From Gammaproteobacteria bacterium (GTDB lineage Bacteria; Pseudomonadota; Gammaproteobacteria; Steroidobacterales; Steroidobacteraceae): 10,423 nt of DNA. This document shows, in pieces, positions 1 to 8,724 of the stretch (position 1 is its first letter; each line of letters begins with the position of its first letter). Both the position numbers and the translations under genes were made by a program. The notes under the pieces were generated by a model. The model searched no databases and was not told the DNA's origin. It saw only the letters and a program-made list of their open reading frames with translations. Location of the stretch: NCBI GenBank assembly GCA_030039615.1, contig JASHVF010000096.1:1-10423 (forward strand), written 5' to 3'.

Positions 1-991
1 TACGCAATCAGGGCCGCGTGTTCCTCGGCGGCCCGCCGCTGGTGAAGGCCGCCACCGGCGAGGATATCGACGCCGAGACTCTCGGCGGCGCCGACGTGCA
101 TTGCCGCGAGTCCGGCGTATGCGATCACTACGCCGAGAACGACACGCACGCGCTCGCCATCGCGCGCCGCATCGTCGCGCGCCTCAGGGCCGCGCCCGAC
201 AGCGCGCCGCCGCTCAAGTCCCGCGAACCGCGCTACGACCCCGCCGAGCTCTACGGCGTGGTGCCGGCGAGCCTGCGCAAGCCCTACGACATGCGCGAGG
301 TGATCGCGCGGCTGGTCGACGAGTCCGAGCTCGATGAGTTCAAGGAGCTCTACGGCACGACGCTGGTGTGCGGCTTCGCGCATCTCGGCGGCTACCCGGT
401 CGGCATCCTCGCCAACAACGGCGTGCTGTTCTCCGACAGCGCGCTCAAGGGTACGCATTTCATCGAGCTGTGCTCGCGTGAGGAGATTCCGCTGCTGTTT
501 CTGCAGAACATCACCGGCTTCATGGTGGGGCGGCGCGCCGAGGCCGGCGGCATCGCCAAGGACGGCGCCAAGCTGGTCACCGCGGTCGCCTGTGCGCCGG
601 TGCCCAAGCTCACCGTGATCGTCGGCGGCAGCTACGGCGCCGGCAACTACGCCATGTGCGGCCGCGCCTATGCGCCGCGGCTCCTCTACCAGTGGCCGAA
701 TGCGCGCATCTCGGTCATGGGGGGCGAGCAGGCGGCGAGCGTGCTCGCGACCGTGAAGCGCGAGCAGCTCTCGCGCGCCGGCGAGCAGTGGCCGGACGCC
801 GAAGAGGAGGCCTTCAAGGCGCCGATCCGCGAGCAGTACGAGCGCCAGGGCCATCCCTACTACTCCTCGGCGCGGCTCTGGGACGACGGCGTGATCGATC
901 CCGCCGAGACGCGCCGCGTGCTGGCGCTGTCGCTCGCCGCCGTGCGCCATGCGCCGCTCGAGCCGGCGCGCTTCGGCATCTACCGGATGTG

Positions 992-992
<1 letters not shown>
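1..992 (+). CDS. mccB: Methylcrotonoyl-CoA carboxylase, carboxyltransferase (beta) subunit, 3' part
   Basis: This subunit transfers the carboxyl group from biotin to 3-methylcrotonyl-CoA in leucine and isovalerate degradation, acting in the cytoplasm with the biotinylated alpha subunit encoded next. The gene enters from outside the window; the first full codon is at base 3 and 329 residues remain. Family members are about 535 residues, so roughly the first 200 are missing. Visible family signatures are RNQGRVFLGGPPLVKAATGE at the left edge, the GGADVH block, FMVGRRAEAGGIAKDGAKLV, the oxyanion-type GGSYGAGNYAMCGRAY, the PNARISVMGGEQAA segment, and the C-terminal FGIYRM, a close match to the FGVFRM-type end of MccB. 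These favour methylcrotonoyl-CoA over propionyl- or geranyl-CoA carboxylase, though a geranyl-CoA enzyme cannot be fully excluded without the N-terminus. The stop overlaps the next start by one base (TGATG), implying translational coupling. Confidence 0.93.
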
Positions 993-2980
<1,988 letters not shown>

Positions 2981-2985
2981 GGCTT

Positions 2986-3011
2986 GGCCGTTGCGCGTAG
3001 CGGGAACGGCC
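2986..3011 (+). repeat. Stem-loop just after mccA (possible weak terminator)
   Basis: GGCCGTT at 2986-2992 and AACGGCC at 3005-3011 form a perfect 7-bp stem with a 12-base loop, starting 5 bases after the mccA stop. No T-run follows, so it is not a classical intrinsic terminator; it could stabilise the 3' end of the message or assist Rho-dependent termination. The rest of the gap to 3121 shows no firm promoter; a loose candidate is GTCACA-N17-TTATGT at 3035-3063, with a poor -10 match. Confidence 0.4.
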
Positions 3012-3121
3012 GCCGCGCCCTAAACGGCGCAGTCGTCACAGGTACGTAACAAAAGCGTTATGTCGCACGCGCACGCTGCCTTCGCGTGATGGACGCTTCA
3101 GGGAGATCGGGAGCGGTAGGG

Positions 3122-4108
3122 ATGGGCGGGCAGCTGAGAAACGCGGCGCTGACCACCGCGGGCGTAGTCGCCCTCGTGGTGGCGGGCGGGGCCCACGCGA
3201 GCGGCATCGGCGGAGACGCCGGTGGCTACAACATCTTCATCTTTGGCAGCGGCAACTTCATCGCTACCAACGCCGATTCGACCGGAGACATCGCGGCCGG
3301 CGGCAATGTCATGCTGAGCAGCTACCAGGTCGCGGGCTCGGTCAGCGGCAACACGGCGCTGGTTCCCAACCCGGCCCGCCTGGTCGTGGGTGGAACGCTC
3401 ACTGCATCGAACGGCGAGGTCGGCAGCGGCGGCAGCGGCACCATCTACACCAACAACACCCCCACGCTGTCGAGCTTCACCGCGGCAGCGGTTGCCGGGC
3501 AGACCGTCATCAGCAGCTTTTCGGCGGATGAGACCGAGTACCAGAACCTCTCGACCTTTCTCGGCGGCCTCTCGCAAAACGGTAGCGTCAGCACGGGCGC
3601 GGGGAACGCGCTCAACCTGACCGGTACGTCGGGCACGCTGAACATCTTCGACATCAGCGGCTCCCAGATTACGGGCGCCAGCGGCGGCACGATCAACATC
3701 TCGGCCCCCGCAGGCTCCACGGTGCTCATCAATGTTTCGGGCAGCTCCGCCACCTTCGCCAACGGCAGCGTCAACGAGACCAACGTCGGCGCTGCCACCG
3801 TGCTCTATAACTTTGTCTCCGCCACCAGCGTGACGCTCTCCAGCATGGATCCCGAGGGATCGATCCTCGCGCCCGACGCCGGCGTGGTCGGCAGCAACGG
3901 GCAGATGCACGGCCAGTTGATCGCGGCCTCCTACGGCATGGGGGGCGAGGACTCGACACAGTTTGACGATGTGATGTTTACGGGCACCCTGCCGGCGGCC
4001 GTGCCGCTGCCGGCCCCGGTGTGGCTGCTGCTCTCGGGCCTGGCGCTCATCATGTCGCCGACTCTCATGCAGCGGTCCAGAGCCCGCTTGCTACTTCGGG
4101 CTGGCTGA
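3122..4108 (+). CDS. Choice-of-anchor A family secreted protein with VPLPA-CTERM sorting signal
   Basis: Predicted 328-residue exported protein. An N-terminal signal peptide (about residues 1-27, basic RN followed by AALTTAGVVALVVAGGAHA) precedes a single choice-of-anchor A domain. That domain starts with YNIFIFGSGNFIA (36-48) and DIAAGGN, and ends with VLYNFVSATSVTL, GSILAPDAGVV and HGQLIAASYG (to about 271). The middle is rich in Ser, Thr, Gly and Asn, as expected for a surface beta-structure. At the C-terminus VPLPA (294-298), a hydrophobic helix WLLLSGLALIM and an Arg cluster (RSRAR) form a VPLPA-type exosortase signal, a PEP-CTERM relative, which predicts cleavage and surface or extracellular release. 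The ATG at 3122 is preferred over GTG 3086/ATG 3089 because GGGAG (3109-3113) lies 8 bases before it and the signal peptide then begins directly. No exosortase gene is in the window. The last 18 bases overlap dsbA on the other strand. The binding role of this family is not established. Confidence 0.88.
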   Translation: MGGQLRNAALTTAGVVALVVAGGAHASGIGGDAGGYNIFIFGSGNFIATNADSTGDIAAGGNVMLSSYQVAGSVSGNTALVPNPARLVVGGTLTASNGEVGSGGSGTIYTNNTPTLSSFTAAAVAGQTVISSFSADETEYQNLSTFLGGLSQNGSVSTGAGNALNLTGTSGTLNIFDISGSQITGASGGTINISAPAGSTVLINVSGSSATFANGSVNETNVGAATVLYNFVSATSVTLSSMDPEGSILAPDAGVVGSNGQMHGQLIAASYGMGGEDSTQFDDVMFTGTLPAAVPLPAPVWLLLSGLALIMSPTLMQRSRARLLLRAG

Positions 4109-4795
4109 ACCCGCCGGCGAGAGCTTCGGCGTGCCGGCTGCCGCGCGCGCCATGGCGATCACCTGATCGGCGCGCACCAGCAGGTCGCGAAAAGTGGCTT
4201 CCTCGTCCGCCGCCTGCGTCGGGCTGATCACCACGTAGCGGCCGTTGACCACCAGCGTCGGGACCGCGTCGATGGCGTAGTCCTCGGCCATCTGATCGGC
4301 CTGCACGGTCTCATTGTTGACGCCGAAGGAGACGTAAGCCGCGGCGAAGCCTGCGGCATCGCCTCCCTGCTTGCCGACCCAGTCGGCGATCGACTGCTCG
4401 TCGAAGAGATTCTGCTGGTGCTCGTGGATGGCGCGAAACACCGCGCCGTCGAGCTTCCTCAGGTCGCCGGTCGCCGCGAGCGCGTAATAGGCGCGCGACA
4501 GGTTCATCCACGGCGGGCGGCCGTAGCTCACCGCGACGCGCTTGAAGACGACGTCCTTCGGCTGCTTGGCAGCCCAGGCGCTCACGATGGGATAGAACTT
4601 TGCGCAGTGCGGACAGGCGTAGGAGAAGAACTCGAGCACCTCGATCTTCCCGGGGCTGCCGGTGGGCCGCGGCGGATTGAGCAGGCGGTAGTCCTGGCCC
4701 TCGACCGGCTGCGCGCCGGCAGGCGCGGCGCCGAGCGCCGCCGCGGCGGTGAGAAACAAAAGAGCGAGGTTCAGGCGGCGGATGCGGGTCGGCAT
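4091..4795 (-). CDS. dsbA: Periplasmic thiol:disulfide interchange protein DsbA
   Basis: A 234-residue DsbA-type oxidase that would introduce disulfide bonds into exported proteins and be re-oxidised by a DsbB partner not encoded here. The signal peptide spans about 1-28 (RIRR, a hydrophobic ALLFLTAAAALGAA core, cleavage near AGA/Q). The thioredoxin fold shows IEVLEFFSYACPHC with catalytic C61 and C64 in a CPHC centre, as in E. coli DsbA, and the cis-proline loop AVPT at 177-180 followed by LVVNGRYVV. The C-terminal tail is Ala/Ser/Pro rich. ATG 4795 has GGAG 9 bases upstream, inside the end of the glycosylase gene, which it overlaps by 25 bases; the two are probably co-transcribed. Its 3' end overlaps the convergent choice-of-anchor gene by 18 bases. 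The assignment to the DsbA family is firm; DsbL-like variation of substrate range cannot be judged. Confidence 0.94.
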   Translation of the reverse strand: MPTRIRRLNLALLFLTAAAALGAAPAGAQPVEGQDYRLLNPPRPTGSPGKIEVLEFFSYACPHCAKFYPIVSAWAAKQPKDVVFKRVAVSYGRPPWMNLSRAYYALAATGDLRKLDGAVFRAIHEHQQNLFDEQSIADWVGKQGGDAAGFAAAYVSFGVNNETVQADQMAEDYAIDAVPTLVVNGRYVVISPTQAADEEATFRDLLVRADQVIAMARAAAGTPKLSPAGSASPK

Positions 4796-5370
4796 TCAGT
4801 CGGTCTCCGTCGGGAGGTGGAAACGTAGCACGAAGCGCGATCGAAGAACCTCCAGGGGCGGCGCGCCCATTCGCCGGCGTAGTCGACGCCGATGCGCGTG
4901 CTGCGTCCGATCGAGACGCGTGGCGCACCTGAGGGGCGCTCGATCCACAGCTCCTCGCCGAGCAGATCCGCGCCGTTCAGCCGCCGGTCGACGTGCATGG
5001 CGCGGCATAGCAGCCCCGGCCCCCAGGTCTTGTCGGTGACGCCGGCGAGCGGCTCGAGCGCCCGCAGCAGCACCGCGTGCGGCACACCCTCTCTGGCAGT
5101 CACGACGTTGAGACAGTTCCAGAAGCCGTAGATGAAATATACGTAGGCATGCCCCGGCGGACCGAACATAACCTCGGTGCGCCGGGTGCGCCCGCGCGAG
5201 GAATGCGCCGCGCGGTCGCGGGGGCCGAGATACGCCTCGGTCTCGACGATGCGACCGCGGCGCAGCGTCCTGCCGTCATCGTGCACCAGGTGCAGGCCGA
5301 TCAGCTCGCGTGCGACGGTGAGGGCACTGCGGGCAAAGAAGGCCCGCTCAGGCCTGGAACATTTCGTCAC
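4771..5370 (-). CDS. mpg: 3-methyladenine DNA glycosylase (MPG/AAG family)
   Basis: A 199-residue base-excision repair enzyme that removes alkylated purines from DNA. The AAG fold is recognisable from SALTVARELIG, then RGRIVETEAYLGPRDRAAHS. Here E45 is the water-activating glutamate, Y47 the intercalating-pocket tyrosine and H56 the conserved histidine, spaced as human E125, Y127 and H136. Then come MFGPPGHAYVYFIYGFWNCL, VLLRALEPL (101-108), WGPGLLCRAM (116-125), and the closing RPWRFF block. Length is typical for bacterial members. The start is GTG at 5370: an in-frame TAG lies a few codons upstream, no ATG exists before residue 68, and the N-terminus matches the family from here; no clear ribosome binding site is visible. 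It overlaps the dsbA start by 25 bases, and the final tail of about 15 residues (SRRRPTECRPASAA) is the part that overlaps. It is divergent from the L,D-transpeptidase gene across a 45-base gap. Confidence 0.92.
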   Translation of the reverse strand: MTKCSRPERAFFARSALTVARELIGLHLVHDDGRTLRRGRIVETEAYLGPRDRAAHSSRGRTRRTEVMFGPPGHAYVYFIYGFWNCLNVVTAREGVPHAVLLRALEPLAGVTDKTWGPGLLCRAMHVDRRLNGADLLGEELWIERPSGAPRVSIGRSTRIGVDYAGEWARRPWRFFDRASCYVSTSRRRPTECRPASAA

Positions 5371-5415
5371 CGGACGATACTAAATGATCCCTGCTTTTAT
5401 AGTAAAATCAAGGTA
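5371..5415. promoter_or_regulatory. Short AT-rich divergent promoter region between mpg and the L,D-transpeptidase
   Basis: This 45-base gap is strikingly AT-rich against its surroundings. On the + strand, TATAGT (5398-5403) and the overlapping TAAAAT (5403-5408) look like -10 boxes, and GATACT (5376-5381) is a third, weaker one; no good -35 is seen at 16-18 bases. On the - strand the same stretch reads TATAAA (5401-5396), so back-to-back promoters may share it. If TATAGT is used, the transpeptidase mRNA would have only about 6 leader bases. AAGG (5410-5413) lies just 2 bases before the ATG. Confidence 0.45.
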
Positions 5416-6459
5416 ATGGAATATCGAACTCCGCTGAAGGCGCGCACCGCGCTCACGACTCTCCTCACCCTGGCGTGCACGATGCTGCTCACGGCCCCTG
5501 CGGCGGCGAGCGTCTATCCGCTGCCTGCGGACGGCTCCTCGGTCGTCGGCGCCGACGAGGCCGTGACCACGACCTATGAGGACACGCTTCCCGACCTCGC
5601 GCATCGCTACAGCCTCGGTTACTACGAGATCATTCGCGCCAATCCGGGCCTGGACGTGTGGTTGCCGGGCGCCGGCAAACGCGTTGTGCTGCCGGGCCGC
5701 CGCATCCTGCCGTCCGGCCCGCGCGAGGGCATCGTCATCAATCTGCCCGAGCATCGTCTTTACTACTACCCGAAACCGCGCAACGCCCACGAGCAGCGCG
5801 TGGTCATCACCTACCCGATCAGCGTCGGCAAGATGGACTGGCGTACGCCGCTCGGCGAGACGCGCGTCATCGCCAAGATCAAGAACCCCGCGTGGTATCC
5901 GCCCGAGTCGATCCGCAAGGAGCACGCGGCCAACGACGATCCGCTCCCGAAGGTGGTGCCGGCGGGTCCCGACAATCCGCTCGGCGCCTTCGCGCTGCGC
6001 CTCGCTGCCGGCAACGGCGAGTACATGATCCACGGAACCAACAACCCAACGGCGGTGGGGATGTCGGTGACGCACGGCTGTATCCGCATGTACCCGGAGG
6101 ACGTCGCGGCGCTCTTCCCGCTGATTCCGGTTGGCACCAAGGTATGGCTGGTGAACGAGCCGGTGAAAGTGGCTTGGGTGGACGGGGAGCTCTTGCTCGA
6201 GGCTCATCCGCCCGTGGATGCGGAAGGCCAGACGGTGGAACCGGATCTCGAGCTGCTCTCGAAGCTGCTCGACCAGGCGCTCGGTGACAGCACGGCGGCG
6301 ATTCACTGGGACCTCGCGCGCAAGACCCTGCAGGCCGCGGACGGCATTCCGACCGTGGTCGGTCTGGCGGCGACCCTCGACACACCGGCCGCCGCCGCCA
6401 GGACGCCCCAGCGGGTCGCTACCGGAGAGGCCACCGCGGAGGCGCTGAAGCGTCAGTGA
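5416..6459 (+). CDS. Exported L,D-transpeptidase (LysM + YkuD, ErfK/YbiS-type)
   Basis: A 347-residue periplasmic enzyme predicted to form 3-3 peptidoglycan cross-links or to attach a protein to meso-diaminopimelate. The signal peptide covers about 1-32 (RTALTTLLTLACTMLLTAPAAA). A LysM-like segment (52-94, TYEDTLPDLAHRYSLGYYEI through LPGAGKRVVLPG) would bind glycan. The YkuD catalytic domain begins at GIVINLPEHRLYYYP (105-119) and carries SVGKMDWRTPLGET, the HGTNNP motif (H206) and the signature SVTHGCIRM with H220, nucleophile C222 and R224. The C-terminal region (about 250-347) starts with the KVAWVDGELLLEAHPP strand seen in ErfK/YbiS proteins and ends in an Ala/Thr-rich tail. ATG 5416 is chosen because it gives a complete signal peptide; the next in-frame ATG would remove most of it. 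The gene is divergent from mpg, and its last 7 bases overlap the convergent YqjK-like gene. The exact role among E. coli paralogues cannot be assigned. Confidence 0.92.
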   Translation: MEYRTPLKARTALTTLLTLACTMLLTAPAAASVYPLPADGSSVVGADEAVTTTYEDTLPDLAHRYSLGYYEIIRANPGLDVWLPGAGKRVVLPGRRILPSGPREGIVINLPEHRLYYYPKPRNAHEQRVVITYPISVGKMDWRTPLGETRVIAKIKNPAWYPPESIRKEHAANDDPLPKVVPAGPDNPLGAFALRLAAGNGEYMIHGTNNPTAVGMSVTHGCIRMYPEDVAALFPLIPVGTKVWLVNEPVKVAWVDGELLLEAHPPVDAEGQTVEPDLELLSKLLDQALGDSTAAIHWDLARKTLQAADGIPTVVGLAATLDTPAAAARTPQRVATGEATAEALKRQ

Positions 6460-6773
6460 TGCTCGCGCGGGGCGCGTAGCTGCCCGAACAGGCGCACCAG
6501 GTTCGCCAGGCGTCCCGTGAGCGCGATGGCCGAGCGCGCCCACAGGACCAGCGTCAGCACCTCGCGGATGCGCCCGAGCAGCAGCATGCTGCCGAGCGCG
6601 GCCGCCCAGGCAAGAGGGTGGCGCAGCTTGCCGATGGGGGAGCCTTCGACGGCGCCGCGCAGCAGTGCGCGGGGCGTCAGCGCCCCGAGGCGCGTGGCGA
6701 GTTCGTCACGCTGCGCGTCGCAGCGTCGCAGCAGCAGTCGTCGGCGCGCCTCGAGCTCCTTCAGGCGGCTCAT
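6453..6773 (-). CDS. YqjK-like small membrane protein
   Basis: A 106-residue protein with a strongly basic, helical N-terminus (LEARRRLLLRRCDAQRDELA, residues 7-26), then hydrophobic stretches at about 54-67 (LAWAAALGSMLLLG) and 71-88 (EVLTLVLWARSAIALTGR), ending in a basic tail. This layout, and its place last after YqjD- and YqjE-like genes, matches E. coli YqjK; sequence identity by eye is low, so the name rests largely on context. The ATG at 6773 lies in an ATGA overlap with the upstream gene, which is why it is preferred over earlier in-frame starts that would run through that gene. Function is unknown; an inner-membrane location is inferred. The stop overlaps the convergent transpeptidase gene by 7 bases. 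Confidence 0.75.
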   Translation of the reverse strand: MSRLKELEARRRLLLRRCDAQRDELATRLGALTPRALLRGAVEGSPIGKLRHPLAWAAALGSMLLLGRIREVLTLVLWARSAIALTGRLANLVRLFGQLRAPREHH

Positions 6774-7165
6774 GGGACCCCGGCGCGGCGCTGGTCGCGT
6801 TCGAGCTGCTCGATCGAATACTCGAGAATCCCGGGGCGGCGTTGCAGGAAGCGCAGGCCGATCAGTGCACACGCCAGCGCCAGCACCAGAAAGGTCAGGC
6901 TGCCTGCCAGCAGACCCAGTATGCGGTGCGAGTCCCACAGCGCAGCGATCAGCGCCACGACGCCGAATGCCAGCGCCAGCAGCGTGCACAGAATGGCTGC
7001 CACCGCCCAGATGAGCGTGCGCGCCAGCCCGATGAGGTGGATCTCCAGCTCGACGGCCGCCAGCTCGAGTCGCGTGCGCAACGCCTCGAGTGAGGCGGCC
7101 AGCAGCCCCTGCAGCGGCGGCTCCGGCGGGGCGGCCGTGTCGGGCGCAGGCGCGTCCGCGCTCAT
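6770..7165 (-). CDS. YqjE-like phage-holin-family membrane protein (holin superfamily III)
   Basis: A 131-residue inner-membrane protein. A Pro/Ala-rich cytoplasmic lead (1-18) is followed by an amphipathic helix (LLAASLEALRTRLELAAVELE, 21-41), two hydrophobic segments at about 47-77 and 83-106 separated by WDSHR, and a charged end (RRPGILEYSIEQLERDQRR). The helix-TM-WD(S/T)HR-TM-FLQRRP pattern is that of YqjE and related 'phage holin family' proteins; despite the family name these are chromosomal and not lysis genes. It starts with ATG 7165, overlapping the stop of the DUF883 gene by 4 bases (ATGA), and ends in another ATGA with the YqjK-like gene, so all three are translationally coupled. 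The precise role is unknown. Confidence 0.85.
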   Translation of the reverse strand: MSADAPAPDTAAPPEPPLQGLLAASLEALRTRLELAAVELEIHLIGLARTLIWAVAAILCTLLALAFGVVALIAALWDSHRILGLLAGSLTFLVLALACALIGLRFLQRRPGILEYSIEQLERDQRRAGVP

Positions 7166-7449
7166 CCCTTGCGGCCCATGATCAGGCCGAGGAGCAGGGC
7201 AATTCCGCCCACGATCGCGACCGCCTGCCAGGGGTTATCGCGCACGTAGTCGTCGACTGCGCGGGCGCGTGCCTTGACCTGGGTCTCGAGCCCGGAGAGC
7301 CGCTCGCGCAGCTCCGCCACCGTGGCCTCTGCGCGCGCCTGCTCGGCCGCGCTGGCCGTCCCGCTCGATGCGCGCAGCAGCGCCTCCGCCTCGCTGAGGA
7401 GTGCCCGCAGCTCCTCGACCAGCCGGCCGGCATTGAAGGCGTCCGTCAT
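7162..7449 (-). CDS. DUF883 family protein (YqjD/ElaB-like, membrane-anchored ribosome-binding type)
   Basis: A 95-residue C-tail-anchored protein. Residues 7-66 are a long charged helix with coiled-coil character (ELRALLSEAEALL, ELRERLSGLETQVKARA), followed by the family hallmark DDYVRDNPWQAVAI (66-79), one transmembrane helix (about 75-91, with GG and a leucine run) and a short basic end GRKG. E. coli YqjD and ElaB bind ribosomes at the inner membrane in stationary phase; that role here is by homology only. ATG 7449 has AAGGAG 8 bases upstream (minus strand, 7463-7458), the strongest ribosome binding site in the window. It leads the three-gene operon, whose promoter should lie in 7450-7576. 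Confidence 0.88.
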   Translation of the reverse strand: MTDAFNAGRLVEELRALLSEAEALLRASSGTASAAEQARAEATVAELRERLSGLETQVKARARAVDDYVRDNPWQAVAIVGGIALLLGLIMGRKG

Positions 7450-7576
7450 GATGGGTACTCCTTGCAGGAAGTTTCAGCGCGGGAGGCGCTTGCGCGTATA
7501 GGGATTTACGCATATCCGCCCCGAAACCGCGAGACGGCGCATCTAAGCTGCGCTACTCTCGCTCGGAAGGTACGCG
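7450..7576. promoter_or_regulatory. Divergent intergenic region between the yqjD-like operon and tal
   Basis: The 127-base gap must hold promoters for both directions. Toward tal, GGAAGG (7565-7570) is a good ribosome binding site 6 bases before the ATG; CCGAAA-N17-TAAGCT (7521-7549) is only a weak sigma70 match. Toward the yqjD-like gene, TATACG (7501-7496, minus) is a possible -10 with no clear -35. Two small hairpins can form in that leader: AGCGC/GCGCT (7476-7480 with 7486-7490), and TCCT/AGGA (7459-7462 with 7466-7469). The second would cover part of the AAGGAG site. Confidence 0.4.
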
Positions 7577-8707
7577 ATGAACGCGTCGGTTCCGAATCCG
7601 CTCCTGGAGCTGCGCACGCTCGGCGTGAGTGCGTGGCTCGATGACCTCGGCCGCGGGATGCTCGAGGACGGCAGCCTCGCGCGCCTCATCCGCGAGGATG
7701 GCATCGCGGGCGTCACCTCGAATCCCGCGATATTCGCCAACTCCATGACCACCGATCCGCGCTACGCGCAGCCGATCGCGCGGCTGCTGCCGAAGATGCC
7801 CTCGGCGATGGCGCTCTACGAGGAGCTCGCGATCGGCGACGTGCAGCGGGCCGCGGGGCTGTTCCGCCCGCTGTACGACCGCACCGGGGGCGGCGACGGC
7901 TTCGTCAGCTTCGAAGTCTCTCCGCACCTCGCTTACGACGCCGCTGGGAGCCTGAGCGAGGCGCGCCGCCTCTGGGGGCGGCTCGATGCGCCCAACACCT
8001 TCATCAAGATCCCGGGCACCGAGGCCGGGCTCCCCGTGATCCGCGACCTGATCGCCGCCGGCATCAACGTCAACGTGACGCTGCTGTTCTCGCCGGAGCG
8101 CTATCGCGCGGTCACGCGCGCCTTCATGGACGGCCTCGCGGCGCGCGCCCGCGGCGGCAAGCCGCTGGCCCACGTCGCCTCGGTCGCGAGCTTCTTTCTC
8201 AGCCGCATCGATACGCTGGTCGACAAGCTTCTCGACCAGCTGAGCGCGGCCGGCCAGCCAGCGGCACGCACGCTGCGCGGCAAGACGGCGATCGCCAGCG
8301 CCTGCCGTGCCTACGAGATCTTCGAGGAGTCGCTGGCGACGCCCCAGTGGCAGGCGCTGGCGGAGCAGGGCGCGCGGCCGCAGCGGCTGCTGTGGGCCTC
8401 GACCTCGGCCAAGGACCCGAGCTTCAGCCCGATCAAGTACGTGGAGGAGCTGGTGGTCCCGGACACGGTCAACACCATGCCGCTCGAGACCATCAACGCC
8501 TACCGGCGCCTCGGCCGCCCGGAGCTGCGCCTCGAGCGGCATCTGGCAGACGCCGCGGATACGCGCGAGGGACTCGAGCGGCTCGGGATCGATCTCGAGG
8601 CGGTCGCCGCGCAGCTCGAGCGCGAGGGCGTCGCCAAGTTCATCGAGCCATTCGATCGGCTGCAGAAGTGGCTGGAAGAGCGGCGCCACAGCCCGCAGGC
8701 GAGCTGA
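7577..8707 (+). CDS. tal: Transaldolase (long, about 375-residue bacterial type)
   Basis: A 376-residue cytoplasmic enzyme of the non-oxidative pentose phosphate pathway, moving a dihydroxyacetone unit between sedoheptulose 7-phosphate and glyceraldehyde 3-phosphate. Family marks in order: SAWLDDLGR (catalytic-region Asp 22/23), GIAGVTSNPAIF (43-54), FVSFEVSPHLAYD (109-121), NTFIKIPGTEAGLP (140-153) with Schiff-base Lys144, GINVNVTLLFS (162-172), VASVASFFLSRIDT (200-213), then LLWASTSAKDP (271-281), KYVEELVVPDTVNTMP (287-302) and a C-terminal helix ending in a WLEERR tail. The length and the VASFFLSR and YVEELV blocks place it in the longer transaldolase group found in actinobacteria, cyanobacteria and many proteobacteria, not the E. 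coli TalB form. ATG 7577 has GGAAGG 6 bases upstream. It leads a likely three-gene unit with the zinc-finger and SAM-hydrolase genes. Confidence 0.95.
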   Translation: MNASVPNPLLELRTLGVSAWLDDLGRGMLEDGSLARLIREDGIAGVTSNPAIFANSMTTDPRYAQPIARLLPKMPSAMALYEELAIGDVQRAAGLFRPLYDRTGGGDGFVSFEVSPHLAYDAAGSLSEARRLWGRLDAPNTFIKIPGTEAGLPVIRDLIAAGINVNVTLLFSPERYRAVTRAFMDGLAARARGGKPLAHVASVASFFLSRIDTLVDKLLDQLSAAGQPAARTLRGKTAIASACRAYEIFEESLATPQWQALAEQGARPQRLLWASTSAKDPSFSPIKYVEELVVPDTVNTMPLETINAYRRLGRPELRLERHLADAADTREGLERLGIDLEAVAAQLEREGVAKFIEPFDRLQKWLEERRHSPQAS

Positions 8708-8724
8708 GCTCGCGCGCAGCAGCC

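Noticed and set aside
656..991. Upstream extension of the mccA frame inside mccB
   Set aside because: The extra residues are an out-of-frame reading of the conserved mccB C-terminus; the family N-terminus begins at 992.
3086..3121. GTG 3086 or ATG 3089 as the start of the choice-of-anchor gene
   Set aside because: They would put 11-12 polar residues before the signal peptide, and no ribosome binding site precedes them, whereas GGGAG is well placed for ATG 3122.
2981..3121. Sigma54 (-24/-12) promoter for the exosortase substrate
   Set aside because: Looked for TGGCAC-N5-TTGC because some PEP-CTERM genes use it; no acceptable match with correct spacing was found.
5077..5415. Upstream extension of the L,D-transpeptidase frame into mpg
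   Set aside because: It is antisense to conserved glycosylase codons, and the signal peptide starts at 5416.
5380..6543. Long open frame (387 codons) antisense to the L,D-transpeptidase
   Set aside because: No recognisable domain, His/Arg-rich composition typical of a shadow frame, and the + strand protein has full catalytic motifs.
6770..7165. Phage holin / prophage remnant
   Set aside because: The holin-family name is historical; the gene lies in a YqjD-YqjE-YqjK-type chromosomal operon, with no lysin or phage genes nearby.
7553..8689. Long open frame (378 codons) antisense to transaldolase
   Set aside because: Its translation is an Arg/Ala/Glu-rich low-complexity string with no family motif; it mirrors codon bias of the tal gene in very GC-rich DNA.
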